A DNA stretch of 64,000 nucleotides from JANMCE01 sp031410595 (GCA_031410595.1 JANNZM010000012.1:62001-126000); one strand, 5' to 3'; positions 50,614-61,430 are shown, counted from the first letter of the stretch. The notes: generated by a model not told the origin, from the sequence alone. Translations and numbers: made by a program.

Positions 50614-52322
50614 CAGCTCGCCGATATTTCGAAATGTTCGTGGATGCCGTACAGCCGACGAGCGATGAGATTCGCCCGGGCACGGTCTCGATCATGAAAG
50701 GCCCGGCGCAGCTCGGTCTTCGATCGACCGTTGACGTCGACGAGCGCTGGTACTCGGATACGGCGCAGGTACTGGGCTTGGAATCGATAGCAGCCTCCGC
50801 GCATCTTGACGCAGTACATGGAGACGAACAGCTCTGCGACGTCGGACAGGAGGAGCCCACCGAGCACCTCGAGATCCCAGCGGTCTGAAGTGATGAAGTA
50901 CAAGCCGTGGTGTGGGTACGTCTTGCCTGGGTCGAGGACGGGCTGTATGAATGCCTTGAGATCGGGAATCACGAGCTTCGGTCGCTCAAGCAGACCCGGC
51001 TCGACGCGGTCGATCGTGCGGTACCAACGGTTCGGGTTTCCTCGTGCCACATGGCGACGACGGATCTCCGAGCCGTTCGCGTTCATGTACTGGTCGAGGC
51101 GTGGGTGTTCCGCAAGGTCGACAAGCTTTCCGTTCTCCCACGGATTCACAAGATAGGTACCGGACCAATTCGAATAGCCGGACGTCGTATCCCGGGTCAT
51201 GAGCAGCGGGAGCAGTCGGTCTTCTTCAACGAGGTTCGAGTCGTTCGTCAAGAACACGGAGTCGGCACCAGTGGCCACACCGATCCCTACCCGCGTACCC
51301 GTCGTGGTGTCCTCTAGCAGCGGCAAGCGACGTTCGAGATCGGCTAGCAGTGCAAAGTTCGCAGGATTTCCCGAGGGCCAAGAGGTCGACGAATCAAACC
51401 ATTGCGGGAGTCGCACAGCACTCACGCCCGACGTCGCAAACTCACTTCTCTTCGACTTCGTATAGGACCGCAGACTGGCGCTGCTCGACTCATCGAACGC
51501 TTTTGTCGTCGCCGCGACGACTGCGGAACCCTGTCTCCCTCGACGGATAACCGTGATCGCTGGATACGCCGAGACCTTCTCTTCGAACGCGTCGACGTCG
51601 TGCATCGAGACAACCGTGTCCACGGCGAAGTCGCTTGAGACGAGTCGACGGAGATCTGCCCCGTACTGGTTATGCATCCAGCGATCGGCAACGATGAACC
51701 CCAGGACGCCGTTCGGCCGAAGCATCCGCAAGCCAATCTCCAGGAAGCCGACGAAGATGTCGCTTCTCCCGCGCATGGTCGGACACGCGCGACGGTAGGC
51801 GTTGCTCCTAGCGGTCGGCACGTCCTCCAACCGAATGTAGGGCGGGTTGCCAAGGACGAAGTCTGCGACTTCAGCGCCGTCAAATAAGAGCAGGAAGTCC
51901 CCGCAGCGCACGCACTGTCGGGAAATAGTGCCTGCCAGCTCGTCAGCCATTCCAGCATCGGCGAGAGCCTTCGCCATCGCCTTCTGCGCCAACTCAGCAT
52001 TCGCCGGAAGTAGATCAAAAGCGCGGAGCGCTCCGCCGACATCGGTAAGTTCCCGACCATGGCGCACGCACGAGGCGATGAGCCGCTCGACGATCGGCAC
52101 GAGGAACGCTCCCGTTCCGCAGGAGGGTTCGACGGCCATCAGCCCGCCGAGATCGCGGTCGGCCGTATATCCCGTCAGGTCGAGGATGAGGTCGACGATC
52201 CAGCGGCGCGTAAACACTTCGCCGTGCTCGGTCGTTTCCTCGAGTGGATACATGGTCGACATTTCCTCCTCTCCGAAGCTCAGGCTCAATTGGCTGCCGC
52301 TAGATGTTCGACTCAAGCGCAT
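50613..52322 (-). CDS. N6-adenine DNA methyltransferase of the XhoI-like system
   Basis: 569 aa gamma-type methylase: S-adenosylmethionine motif EPSCGTGAFL (residues 65-74), catalytic motif NPPYIRLEDVP (NPPY at 159-162), and a C-terminal target-recognition domain with NPNRWYRTIDRV and VIPDLKAFIQPVLDPGKTY. It protects the host from its partner endonuclease. Appears intact. The 228 bp beyond its start (52323-52550) contain no gene I can support. Confidence 0.9.
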   Translation of the reverse strand: MRLSRTSSGSQLSLSFGEEEMSTMYPLEETTEHGEVFTRRWIVDLILDLTGYTADRDLGGLMAVEPSCGTGAFLVPIVERLIASCVRHGRELTDVGGALRAFDLLPANAELAQKAMAKALADAGMADELAGTISRQCVRCGDFLLLFDGAEVADFVLGNPPYIRLEDVPTARSNAYRRACPTMRGRSDIFVGFLEIGLRMLRPNGVLGFIVADRWMHNQYGADLRRLVSSDFAVDTVVSMHDVDAFEEKVSAYPAITVIRRGRQGSAVVAATTKAFDESSSASLRSYTKSKRSEFATSGVSAVRLPQWFDSSTSWPSGNPANFALLADLERRLPLLEDTTTGTRVGIGVATGADSVFLTNDSNLVEEDRLLPLLMTRDTTSGYSNWSGTYLVNPWENGKLVDLAEHPRLDQYMNANGSEIRRRHVARGNPNRWYRTIDRVEPGLLERPKLVIPDLKAFIQPVLDPGKTYPHHGLYFITSDRWDLEVLGGLLLSDVAELFVSMYCVKMRGGCYRFQAQYLRRIRVPALVDVNGRSKTELRRAFHDRDRARANLIARRLYGIHEHFEISAS

Positions 52323-52550
52323 GGCGTCCCTCCGAATCTAGATGACAGACAGGTAGGGTCTGGAGGACCTATATCGCTGTGATCATGGCAGCGAGGTGTA
52401 ACAGAGTTGCGCTACACGTCGTTGGAGAGATGGCCGACTTCAGCGAGCCACTTCGACTTCGCGTCGGGCGGCCCGTTCAAGACCCCCAGTTTGTATGGAC
52501 AGTTCCGGAGCGCAGCCGCTGAATGACGGCGATAAACACAGCCATCATGG

Positions 52551-53334
52551 TCAACAATTCAAAGTCACTTTGAGTGCAGCTGCGACGGATGACCAGACGG
52601 TCGGCGCTTGTCTTCTCCCGGTAACCGAGTGTCGCGCATTGTTCGCTTGTTCGCGTCGGAGCTGCTCGACGTCGACGTGCACTCCATCGGGCTTCCAGTC
52701 GGTCGATTCGATGAAATCGACCCGCACCTGCATCGCCGCCAACACTCCGTCCAGGAATTCGCGAACCGCCAGCTCGAACTCCTCCGCTGGCATCGCTTCG
52801 TAGATCACATCAGTGGCCCACGCCCGGTGGCCGTCGATCTTTCGATAACGGTTGTCGCACCACGCATGAACAATCTCACCCGTTCGCCAGAAGTAGACAT
52901 GCGGGCCTGCGACGAGATGGCCGCAGTCGAGGACGTTCAGCCATGTCGAAGCTGTCCACCACAGTTCCTTCCGGGAATCATCCTCCGCCTGACGGTCATA
53001 GCGATCCGTCCATTTGGCCCGCAGCTCCGATGTCGACAGGTAGCGAGCAACCTCAACGGGCACAGGCTGAACGAGCACGTTCGGCAGAAGATCGCAAGGT
53101 CTTGGTACGGCCGAGCGAGCTGGTAGCCAACGCTGTCCTCATACTCAGGAGGCAGCCCTCCGGTTTGCCAGCCGAGTCCTTCTTCAGGGTTCCGTCATAG
53201 TCGAACAAAGACACGCGGGCAATGACGAAACGGAAGAAGCCGTCGGTCAGGGCGAACCAGTGCAAGCTCCGGTCAGTGGCTTCGCCCCACGGCTCGATCT
53301 CGTCGAGCGGGCGGAGCGTGAACTCCAACTTCAT
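52551..53334 (-). pseudogene. DUF5984-like gene with two frameshifts
   Basis: Three frames carry successive pieces of one protein: MKLEFTLRPLDEIEPWGE ... WFALTDGFFRFVIARVSLF (from 53334), then LPPEYEDSVGYQLARPYQDL (about 53155-53095), then LLPNVLVQPVPVEVARYL ... LDCGHLVAGPHVYFWRTGEI, FELAVREFLDGVLAAM (to 52551). Each part fits the DUF5984 family, of unknown function. Two small indels are needed to rejoin it. Confidence 0.7.
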
Positions 53335-53355
53335 GCGCGATCACCCTTGTCTGCA

Positions 53356-54495
53356 TTCGTAAAGGGCCGAGTCAGCCTGCTCTTCCTCGACCACGCCAAC
53401 ACCCGTCTCACTGACGAACAACGCGAGCGGTATGCACCGCTCGGCTTGCAGCCTGGGCCGTTTCGTTCGGTACGAATCCTCACTCCACCGCGCAAGGGTG
53501 ACCCGAACGGGACGCCGGCCACCGGCGCTCGCATCGAGGGTGTACGGCCGCTCTATTGGACGATCGCCCAGTTCTGTCGCGACGGTTTGCTACCGTTCCT
53601 GTTCGCCGACGCCGAGGACGAGCGCCAGCAGTACACGATCGTGGTGCAGTCGGTGACAGCGCAGTTGCGTCAATTCGCGCAGACGGGCGCGACAGACGGT
53701 GCCGTACGGATCGAAGGCGAGACTGCACGAACTTTCGCCGATCTCGTGCGGATCATCGAGACGAAGTTGATTCCCGATGATCCCGATGGGCATGCCGACC
53801 CGCGCTGGACCGGCCGCGCAGTGGGGGCGGGCACGATCAACGCGTTTGTTCGGCGGCTTGCGGCCGCTGAGCGGTACGTCGAGCACCTGATACGCGCCGA
53901 CATCGCCGATGCGCCGCAGCACTCGATCGATCTCGACTCGCAGCAGATCACAGTCGTCGACCTACACATGCTCCACGACCGCGCCAAACGCTTCGTCGTC
54001 GGCGTGGTGTTGCGCCAGGCGTTCGATGCCAAAGAGGCCTCTGGAACGGCCGAGCCGTTGCAGTTCGTAGTGCTCGACGAGCTGAACAAGTACGCGCCGC
54101 GGGACTCGTCGAGCCCGATCAAGGAGATCCTGCTCGACGTGGCCGAGCGCGGCCGCAGCCTGGGCATGATCCTGATCGGCGCGCAGCAGACGGCCAGTGA
54201 AGTCGAACGACGTGTGGTAGCCAACTCGGCGGTGCGCGTGGTCGGCCGACTCGATGCTGCCGAAGCCGGGCGCGACCAGTACGGATTCCTTCCCGCAATA
54301 CAGCGGCAACGCGCGACCATCCTGAAACCGGGCTCGATGTTCATCTCGCAACCAAGACTGCCGGTACCGCTGCTTATCGAGTTCCCGTTCCCTGCGTGGG
54401 CTACAAGGTCTGCCGAAGCCGACCTCGCACTCGGTGCAGTCGGGCGTGGCGCGAACACCAACGAGCAAGCCGACCCGTTCGACGGCCTGAGCTGA
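53356..54495 (+). pseudogene. herA: HerA-type ATPase, N-terminus lost
   Basis: About 380 residues of a HerA/DUF87 translocase: FVKGRVSLLFLDHANTRLTD is the first recognisable part, then FVVLDELNKYAPRDSSSPIK (Walker B) and RSLGMILIGAQQTASEVERR (sensor region), ending GGVGRGANTNEQADPFDGLS-like. The HAS barrel and the Walker A loop, about 170 residues, are missing; the cut lies where the DUF5984 remnant ends on the other strand. First gene of a herA-sbcD-sbcC-nurA operon; 9 nt before sbcD. Confidence 0.78.
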
Positions 54496-54504
54496 GGCCA
54501 TGCG

Positions 54505-55658
54505 ATGAAGGTGCTGCACACCTCCGACTGGCATGTCGGGAAGGCGATCAGAGGCGAGTCGCGTGCCGACGAGCACCGCGCCGTGCTGCAGGAGATCGTC
54601 GGCATCGCCGAGAGCAACAGGTGGACTTGGTGATTGTCGCCGGTGATCTGTTCGACTCGGCCAGCCCCACCGCCGAGGCCGAAGAGATCGTGTATCGGGC
54701 CCTACTCGGCTTCGCCAGCGCCGGCAGCCCGGTGGCCGTCATTGCAGGCAACCACGACAACGCGAAACGACTGCAGGCGGTCGCTCCGCTGCTGGAACTC
54801 GGCAAGGTAGTCCTCGTCGCAGAGCCAACGCGCCCTGACCAGGGTGGGGTCATCGAATTGACCACCGGCGATGGCATCGAGGTGCGCCTGGCGATGCTGC
54901 CATTCGTGTCGAAGCGCGGCATCGTGCGCGCCGAGCAGTTGATGGAGCAAGCAGCGTTCGAACACGCGCAGGTCTACGCCGAGAGGCTGCGACTGCTCGT
55001 CGACTACATGTGCCGCGGGTTCACCGACGACACGGTCAACATCCTCGCCGCTCACGCCTTTGTACTCGGAGCAACGGCAGGTGGCGGTGAGCGTCCCGCA
55101 CACCTCGTCGAGGAGTACGCGATCACCGCGCAGTCGTTCCCCGCCAGCATCGGGTACGGCGCTCTTGGGCACCTACACCGGCCACAGAGGATCCCAGCCG
55201 GCCCACCGCTGCACTACTGCGGCTCGCCGCTGCAACTCGACTTCGGCGAGGGTGAGCAGACCAAGCAGGTCAACATCGTCACGATGGAGCCGGGTGTTCC
55301 AGCCGACGTGCGGGCAGTCCAGCTCGCTTCGGGCTGGCGCCTTCGAACCCTTCGGGGAGAGCTCGATGATCTACTGAGCATGGAAGTCCCTCCTGACACC
55401 TGGCTGCGGGTGATCATGCAAGGAGCAACTCGTGCCGGTCTCGCGCAACTGGTCCGTGACGCACTAGGCCCGGGCGTGGTCGACGTCCGGGTCGAGGAGA
55501 CGGACCGGGTCGCCGCCGGGGGTGGAGCCGATCACCAGAATCGCTCCCCGCACGAGCTGTTCGATGCATACCTCCAGCGGGCGGGCGTTGCTGACGACCG
55601 GATCCGAAGGCTGTTCGCCGAGTTGCTCGATCTCGAGCTGGAAGGCACCGATCGGTGA
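54505..55658 (+). pseudogene. sbcD: SbcD/Mre11 exonuclease subunit, frameshifted
   Basis: ATG 54505: MKVLHTSDWHVGKAIRGESR is the phosphoesterase start; the frame runs into TGA at about 54630 after AESNRWTW. One base is missing near 54620: in the next frame QQVDLVIVAGDLFDSASP, AVIAGNHDNAKRLQA, ILAAHAFVLGA and YGALGHLHRPQ follow intact to the stop at 55658. All five phosphoesterase motifs survive, so a sequencing error is possible. The stop overlaps the sbcC start (GTGA). Confidence 0.82.
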
Positions 55659-58515
55659 GGCCGCTCACGATCGAGATGAAGGGCTTCGGCGCCTTCCGCG
55701 AGAGCACCACGGTCGACCTCACCGATGTCGAGTTGTTCGCGCTGGTCGGCCCGACGGGTTCGGGCAAGTCGACGATCATCGACGCGATCACCTTCGCTCT
55801 GTTCGGTTCCATCGCGAGATATGAGGACAACCGGGCGGTTGCACCCGTCGTCAACCAGACCAGCAATGAAGCTCGCGTCGCTCTCATCTTCGAACTCAAC
55901 GGCCACCAGTACCTCGCCGTTCGGGTCGTGCGCAGAACCACGAAGGGTGCGACCACCAAGGAAGCTCGCCTCGAACGCGGCACCGAAGTACTCGCCGCAG
56001 ACGCTCGGTCCATGAACAAGGCTGTCGAGGAGTTGCTGGGCCTCGACGTGGATCAGTTCAACCGGACGGTGGTGCTGCCGCAGGGTCGGTTCGCCGACTT
56101 CCTTCACGACGATCCGGCGAACCGGCAAGCCACTCTCCGCCAACTGCTCGGGCTCGATATCTACTCGCGGATCGGGCAATCAGCACGCCAACTCGCGAAG
56201 CGTCATCAAGACCAAGCCGAAGTCTTGCGCAATGACCTTGATGCGGATAGCGCTCAGCTCACGGACGAACTCCACGCCGAGCTGTCGGAGCGTCTCCCGG
56301 CGATCGCGTCGGCGCGGGTGGTCCTCGAAGCTGGTAGCACGGCCATCGATGCTGCGGTCGTTGAGCGGGCCAAGGCGACGACCAGCGCTGACAACGCAGA
56401 ACAACACCTGGGTTTGCTCCAGCACGTCCAAGCCCCGGACCACGTCGACGCACTCGACTCAGCAATCGCTGCCAGGACGGCCGTGGAGCAATCGACGGCA
56501 GCTCTCTTGGCAGCCGCTCGCGCTGACCGCCAGATCGCCCGTCAGGCTGTTGCGGCGGGACCTGACCGCGTTGCGGTAAACGCGTTGTTGCAGCGCCACG
56601 ACGACCTGGTCGCCCTTCGGCAAGCAGTGGTGGATTGTGATATCAGAGTCGACACGCTGTCGGTCGAGCTCGGCACGGCCAAAGCTCGGGCCGACGCGGT
56701 TCGCACGGCCCACCAGCAACTCGACAGTGCAGCGGACCTGGCGAGGGCACTCGCTGAGGCCACCCGCGACCAGGCGGCCGGCATCCCGTCGGTCGGTCAA
56801 ATCGACATCTGGTTGGGGCTGCACGCCACGCACGACGAGAACGTGGTCCGCCACGAACAAGCTGTCGCCGCCGCCGGCGCGGCAACCGAGCGGGTCGACG
56901 CGGCCCGCAAAGCCACGGATTCGGCGACGCTCGTGGCGGAGGAGGTCGAAGCGACTGTCGCGACGCTGCGGGAGGATGTCGGCATTGCGGCGCACTCCGC
57001 GCGGCTCACGGTCGGCGAGCCCTGCCCGCTTTGCCTGCAGAAGGTGCGCCACCTGCCCGAGCACCACGCTGACGAAGCGCTACAAGCGGCGGAGGACCAC
57101 CTTCGTGAGGCGGCAGCCACGCTCAAGGAGCGTCGAAAGCATCTCGATGAGCTCTCCGACGCCGCCAACAAGACTGACGCCCTGTGCCAGTCAGCGACGC
57201 GCGACGTCGAACGGTCCTCGAGCTCGCTCCGTAGCGTTGCATCGATTCCGGACCTCGCAGCGCAACGTCGCGAGGCCGAGCAACTGGCCGCCGACGTTGC
57301 AGCCGCTACGGTCGCAGCACTACAGGCGGAACTTGCAGCCGGTCAGCACCGAGACAATCCGGAGTGTCGAAACGCCCTCGCCCGGGAAACCGACCTCATC
57401 AGCCAGCTGGCCGGAGCGCAAGGTGAACAGGCTGGTGCTGCCCGCCGGCTGTCAGCCCTGGAAGGGGCCTTGCAGCAGCAGCCGTCCCGCGATGAGTGTC
57501 TCCGGCTCGACGAGGACGCCCGTCGGCTTGCCGACGCTGCGGACATAAGTGAGGCCCATGAGCAGCGGTGTGAGAACGATCACGGGCGAGCCGCGGCCGA
57601 CCTCCATTTGGCACAGGCTCAGCTCGCTGAAGCCCGTCTGGGTCTGGCTCGCGTGCGCGATCAAGTGGCGCAACTCGGCGCTCCGCCAGCCGACGGAGCC
57701 AGCCTCGCATCGGACTGGGCGACCCTTGTGGGGTGGGCCCGCAACACCGAACGCGAGTTGATCGAGGCGCGAGATGCATCGAGCGCGGAAGTGCGCCGAT
57801 GCGACGGGGCGATCGCAACCGAAACCGAGGCTGCAGTGGAACCGATCGAGGATCTGCTCGGCGAAGCGCTTTCGGATTGGCCCTTCCGAAAGCTCGGTGA
57901 ACTCATTGCCGCGCGCGAGTCGTCTGCGCTGGCGGCGATCGAGGCGTTTGAAAAGGCGCGAGCCAAGCACGCCGCCCTTCGGAAGCGAGTCGACGACCTG
58001 CTCGAGCAGGAACAAGTCGCGAAGAAGCTGGGCCATTTGCTCCGGGCCGACGGGTTCGAGGGCTGGTTGATGCAGTCGGCGCTCGATCGGCTGGCCAGCC
58101 AAGCAACCGACCGCCTTTTCGAACTCTCGGGCGGCCAGTATTCACTAGTGCTCCAAGACCGAGCCTTTGCTGTCCGGGACCACAACAACGCCGACGAGGT
58201 CCGTGGTGCGCGCACCCTTTCCGGTGGCGAGACGTTCCTCGCGTCACTATCGCTGGCCCTTGCCCTCGCTGCAGCCACCGCCGAACTGGCACCCGACGGC
58301 GCACCGCAGATCGAGTCAATTTTCCTCGACGAGGGGTTCGGCACGCTCGATCCCCAACGCTGGACACCGTCGCCTCCGCCATCGAAGAACTCGGCGCCAG
58401 CGGGCGAATGGTTGGCATCGTCACCCATATCCGCGAGCTAGCCGACCGCATGCCGGTGCGTCTCGAAGTGACCAAGACCGGCGGATCGTCGAGAGTCGAA
58501 CGAGTCGAGACGTGA
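55655..58515 (+). pseudogene. sbcC: SbcC/Rad50 ATPase subunit, frameshifted near the end
   Basis: About 953 codons. Walker A GPTGSGKST (residues 32-40), two long coiled coils around the zinc hook Cys-Pro-Leu-Cys (residues 457-460), ABC signature LSGGETFLASLSLALALA and Walker B ESIFLDEGFGTLD. Just after LDP the reading frame shifts (one base, near 58352); in the correct frame LDTVASAIEELGASGRMVGIVTHIRELADRMPVRLEV follows to TGA 58515. Without correction the protein ends at 58441 and loses the D-loop and His switch. Next gene nurA begins 1 nt later. Confidence 0.85.
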
Positions 58516-58516
58516 A

Positions 58517-59440
58517 GTGAAGTTCTCCGTCGAATCCTGGGCACCCGAGTACGGCATCGCCGCCGACCAGGATGCACTCGAAGAGGCTGCCGACAGCGTC
58601 GACGCGACCATCGAGCGGCCGCTCGATCAATGGTCGGGTATTCGCCCCGCGCCCAGCGCAGTCCCCGAGCGGATCCTGTTCGTCGACGGCGTCCGACGCA
58701 TCGACGCCCGTGTCTGGATCCACGACGGCGATCGCTCCCATGTTGGGGTCTGCGCGTCGGTAGCCGCAGGCGCGGTGGAGTGCTCTTCGACCGAAGCGGT
58801 GGTGGTCGCCACCCACGTCAAGCGCGGCCTGTTCGCTCCCACCACCTCGGGTGCGGGTCCAATCATGAGTCGCCACGCGAACTACGAGTACCGGCCCACC
58901 ATCAGCGACGACCCTAAGGCGCTCTACAACGGCATCCACGAACTGATGACCGAACTTGAGCTGTCGGCCGCGGTGGAGCACCGTTCAGAGTTGGTCGTGT
59001 TCGACGGTCCTCTACGGGGCCGCAACGACCCGATCGGCGTTGGCTATATCAAAACTCAACAGGTGCAGTATCTGCCCGACGAAGTCGTGCCAGTCCTCGG
59101 GCAGCTGGCCGACGGCGAACGGACTCCGCTCCTGCTCATCGGTGGCCGCGGGTTCAGCCGCTACAGCTGGTACCTCAGGCTCCCAGGCCCACGCAACCAG
59201 CCACTCTCGGGCATCGTCCGTCTGGAGGTGCCAGCCGCCGGGCCGGTCCTGGATGCGGTGGCGCGAGCCGAGATCGTGTCGGCGTTTCTGCCCCGATTCG
59301 CCAGCGAACCGCATAAGGAACCGCGCGCACCGCAGAATCTCGACCCGATCGCCGGGTTAGAGAATCAACTTCGCCACCGGCTTGGCGATGCGCTCTTGCT
59401 CGAGCGTTCACTCCGCGTCGCAGCTGCAACGTCTGCATGA
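58517..59440 (+). CDS. nurA: NurA-family nuclease
   Basis: 307 aa. NurA is the 5'-to-3' nuclease that works with the HerA translocase in DNA end processing. Landmarks of the actinobacterial form: ILFVDGVRRIDARVWI with the first metal-binding Asp (about residue 57), LVVFDGPLRGRNDPIGVGYIKT (second Asp), YSWYLRLPGP, and LPRFASEPHKEPRAPQNLDPIAGLENQLRHRLGD. The frame is intact, unlike its three partners. GTG 58517 chosen as the conserved start. Confidence 0.8.
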   Translation: MKFSVESWAPEYGIAADQDALEEAADSVDATIERPLDQWSGIRPAPSAVPERILFVDGVRRIDARVWIHDGDRSHVGVCASVAAGAVECSSTEAVVVATHVKRGLFAPTTSGAGPIMSRHANYEYRPTISDDPKALYNGIHELMTELELSAAVEHRSELVVFDGPLRGRNDPIGVGYIKTQQVQYLPDEVVPVLGQLADGERTPLLLIGGRGFSRYSWYLRLPGPRNQPLSGIVRLEVPAAGPVLDAVARAEIVSAFLPRFASEPHKEPRAPQNLDPIAGLENQLRHRLGDALLLERSLRVAAATSA

Positions 59441-59711
59441 CGTCCTGCTGACGCGGGGAGGCGGCTCGGTCGACTCTCGGTGCTCGTGGGTGTAGCCATG
59501 AAGGTGGTAGCCGCACCTGCGGCAGGACCGGCTCGTTACAGGGAGCTGTGCACTCCCGGGTCTGAACAGCGTTCGGTCTCACGGCTGTTCGGTTGGCGGA
59601 CGGTATGCGAGTCGACCGACGCCGAGGTCTACTACTGAAACTGGAGGAGATCGCGGCCCATCTCCTGATGGCGCCACCGCGACGAGAGGTGATGGGTTAC
59701 GCGCGGCCTCA

Positions 59712-60875
59712 ATGGGGCTGTTTGATCGGCTAGGGAAGGCCAAGGGTGAACCTCCGGCACCGCGCCCGCTCCCACCACCGTCACCGTCACCGTCACCGTC
59801 ACCGAGCAGTGTCACGCAGCCGCCATCCGTCAACTCTTCAGCACCGGCGCCGAGTCAGCCGACCATCCCGCGAGGGGGCCTCGTCAATGTGGTCGGCGAG
59901 AGCTACTATCAAGACGCTCTGACCAAGGTGACTGGCGGCCGTCGTTCTCATGGCGTCGACATGAACTGTGTCGCGATGCTCATTCCCGAGCCGACCAACG
60001 AATACGACCGCGACGCCGTGGCTGTCGCGATCAACGGTTTGAAGGTCGGCCACCTGAGCCGCGAGGAAGCGCGGTTCTACCGACCACTCGTTGACCAGAC
60101 GATCAGGGCGGCGGGCGTGGCTACCGTCGAAGCCCGAATCTGTGGCGGTTGGGATCACGGGGCAAGCGACCGCGGCAATTTTGGCGTCGAGCTGTACTTC
60201 TCGGACCGCGCACCCGCGCAGGATCAGGCTCACCAATACGAGGACCCGCTGCCCCAACCGGGTGCTAACGAGATTCGGCTTCGCGGCAGCGCAACGCTCA
60301 GCGTGTCCAACGAAGAGCACTACCAAGACGCGCTACTCACGGCGACCGACGGTGCCGACCTCTCCACCTACACGCACGCGGTGCTCGTCGACCTAGTCGA
60401 AGTCGCTGCGAACCCGCACGCAAAGAAGGATTCCGGTGCCGTCGTAGAAGTTCGCGTGGCGGGTGCCACAGTCGGCCACCTGACGTCAGCAATGAGCGCC
60501 CGACTTCAGCGAATGGTCACTAGAGCGAGAGATGAAGGCAAGCGATTGACGTGTTCCGGTCGGATTTTTCGCACCTCGAAGGGCGGCAGTCACATTCTCG
60601 AAATCCGACTCAGTGCCTGTCCGCAAGCGCACGACGAGCAGTACGTGGTCGATCCGTACTTCGAGCTGATTACCGACCTCGTGAGTAGCAGCAAGTCGAA
60701 GACGGTCCACCGCATCCGCGAACGGCAGCCAGACGGATCGGTGCGGACATCGTGCGGCGTGACGCTCAGCGGAGCCGATGCGAAGCTGATGGCGTCGACG
60801 AAGCCGTGGGTCGGCGATGTCGATCCCGGGACCCGTGCGATCATCCCGTACGAGCACCACTGCGAGCGATGCTGA
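59712..60875 (+). CDS. Protein with two HIRAN-like domains
   Basis: 387 aa. After a Pro/Ser tail (residues 12-50, encoded by a CCGTCA tandem repeat) come two related modules: VVGESYYQDALTKVTGGR ... YDRDAVAVAINGLKVGHLSREEA (about 57-165) and SVSNEEHYQDALLTATDGAD ... VVEVRVAGATVGHLTSAMSA (about 195-270). HIRAN domains bind DNA ends, e.g. in HLTF-type remodellers. The C-terminal 60 residues end in CERC. It directly follows the NurA operon (271-bp gap without gene), so a DNA-repair or defence role is plausible. Confidence 0.7.
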   Translation: MGLFDRLGKAKGEPPAPRPLPPPSPSPSPSPSSVTQPPSVNSSAPAPSQPTIPRGGLVNVVGESYYQDALTKVTGGRRSHGVDMNCVAMLIPEPTNEYDRDAVAVAINGLKVGHLSREEARFYRPLVDQTIRAAGVATVEARICGGWDHGASDRGNFGVELYFSDRAPAQDQAHQYEDPLPQPGANEIRLRGSATLSVSNEEHYQDALLTATDGADLSTYTHAVLVDLVEVAANPHAKKDSGAVVEVRVAGATVGHLTSAMSARLQRMVTRARDEGKRLTCSGRIFRTSKGGSHILEIRLSACPQAHDEQYVVDPYFELITDLVSSSKSKTVHRIRERQPDGSVRTSCGVTLSGADAKLMASTKPWVGDVDPGTRAIIPYEHHCERC

Positions 60876-60916
60876 TCGGATCTTTGATCACCTCGGATAC
60901 GTCATCGGCGCGATTA

Positions 60917-61216
60917 TTAAGCTCTGATGCGGGCGCGAAGCACGTCGAGAACCTGTTCGGCTATAGCGATCGCCTTCGGAGCATCGGCGGGCGCGGCTTC
61001 ATCCAGGTGGGCAGGGTATCGGCCTTCAATCGACCAGCGGGTCAGCTCGGGGAGTTCGATCGGGGCGAAGGCGCTCCCCTCGTCGTTGGGCAGTCGCTGT
61101 GCCAGTCGGTCGAGGTCGTGCGGCTTCGGCGAATCGACGTCGCGCAGGATCAGCAAGGCCTTGACCGCCTTCTCAGCGGCTTGGTGCGCCCAAACGCAAG
61201 CGCCGCGGGCAACCAC
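60917..61216 (-). pseudogene. HEPN toxin gene, 5' truncated
   Basis: C-terminal 99 residues of a HEPN protein: RGACVWAHQAAEKAVKALLI (RX6H motif), DSPKPHDLDRLAQRLPNDEG, TRWSIEGRYPAHLDEA. The first 30 residues found in the 46.7-47.1 kb copy (QRWLRWADEDLALAEHS) are missing; beyond 61216 the sequence passes into a transposase remnant. The two copies are clearly paralogous at DNA level. There is no MNT partner here. Confidence 0.7.
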
Positions 61217-61263
61217 ATGTCAACGGCCATTTGGATGTCCTCGGTTGCGGCCATCGAAAGTCG

Positions 61264-61430
61264 TCGCGGTTGGCCATCTTTTGCACCACATCGGGCTCGG
61301 CCGAAACCTCGACGGAACCCGCGTCATCCTCATCGACCAACTCCACAAACGCGTCATCCACGCCGCCACCGGCGAACTCATCCGAGAAACCACCATCAAC
61401 CCCGAACACCGCTGGCACGGGACCGGCTAA
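61264..61430 (+). pseudogene. Transposase C-terminal remnant
   Basis: About 54 codons reading HLLHHIGLGRNLDGTRVILI, HKRVIHAATGELIRETTINP, stop. This is the typical end of integrase-core (IS3/IS481-type) transposases. No start, no inverted repeats seen; an old insertion that probably cut the neighbouring HEPN gene. Confidence 0.7.

Noticed and set aside
36741..58016. Possible avoidance of CTCGAG caused by the XhoI-like system
   Set aside because: Several CTCGAG sites exist in the window, so no avoidance can be claimed.
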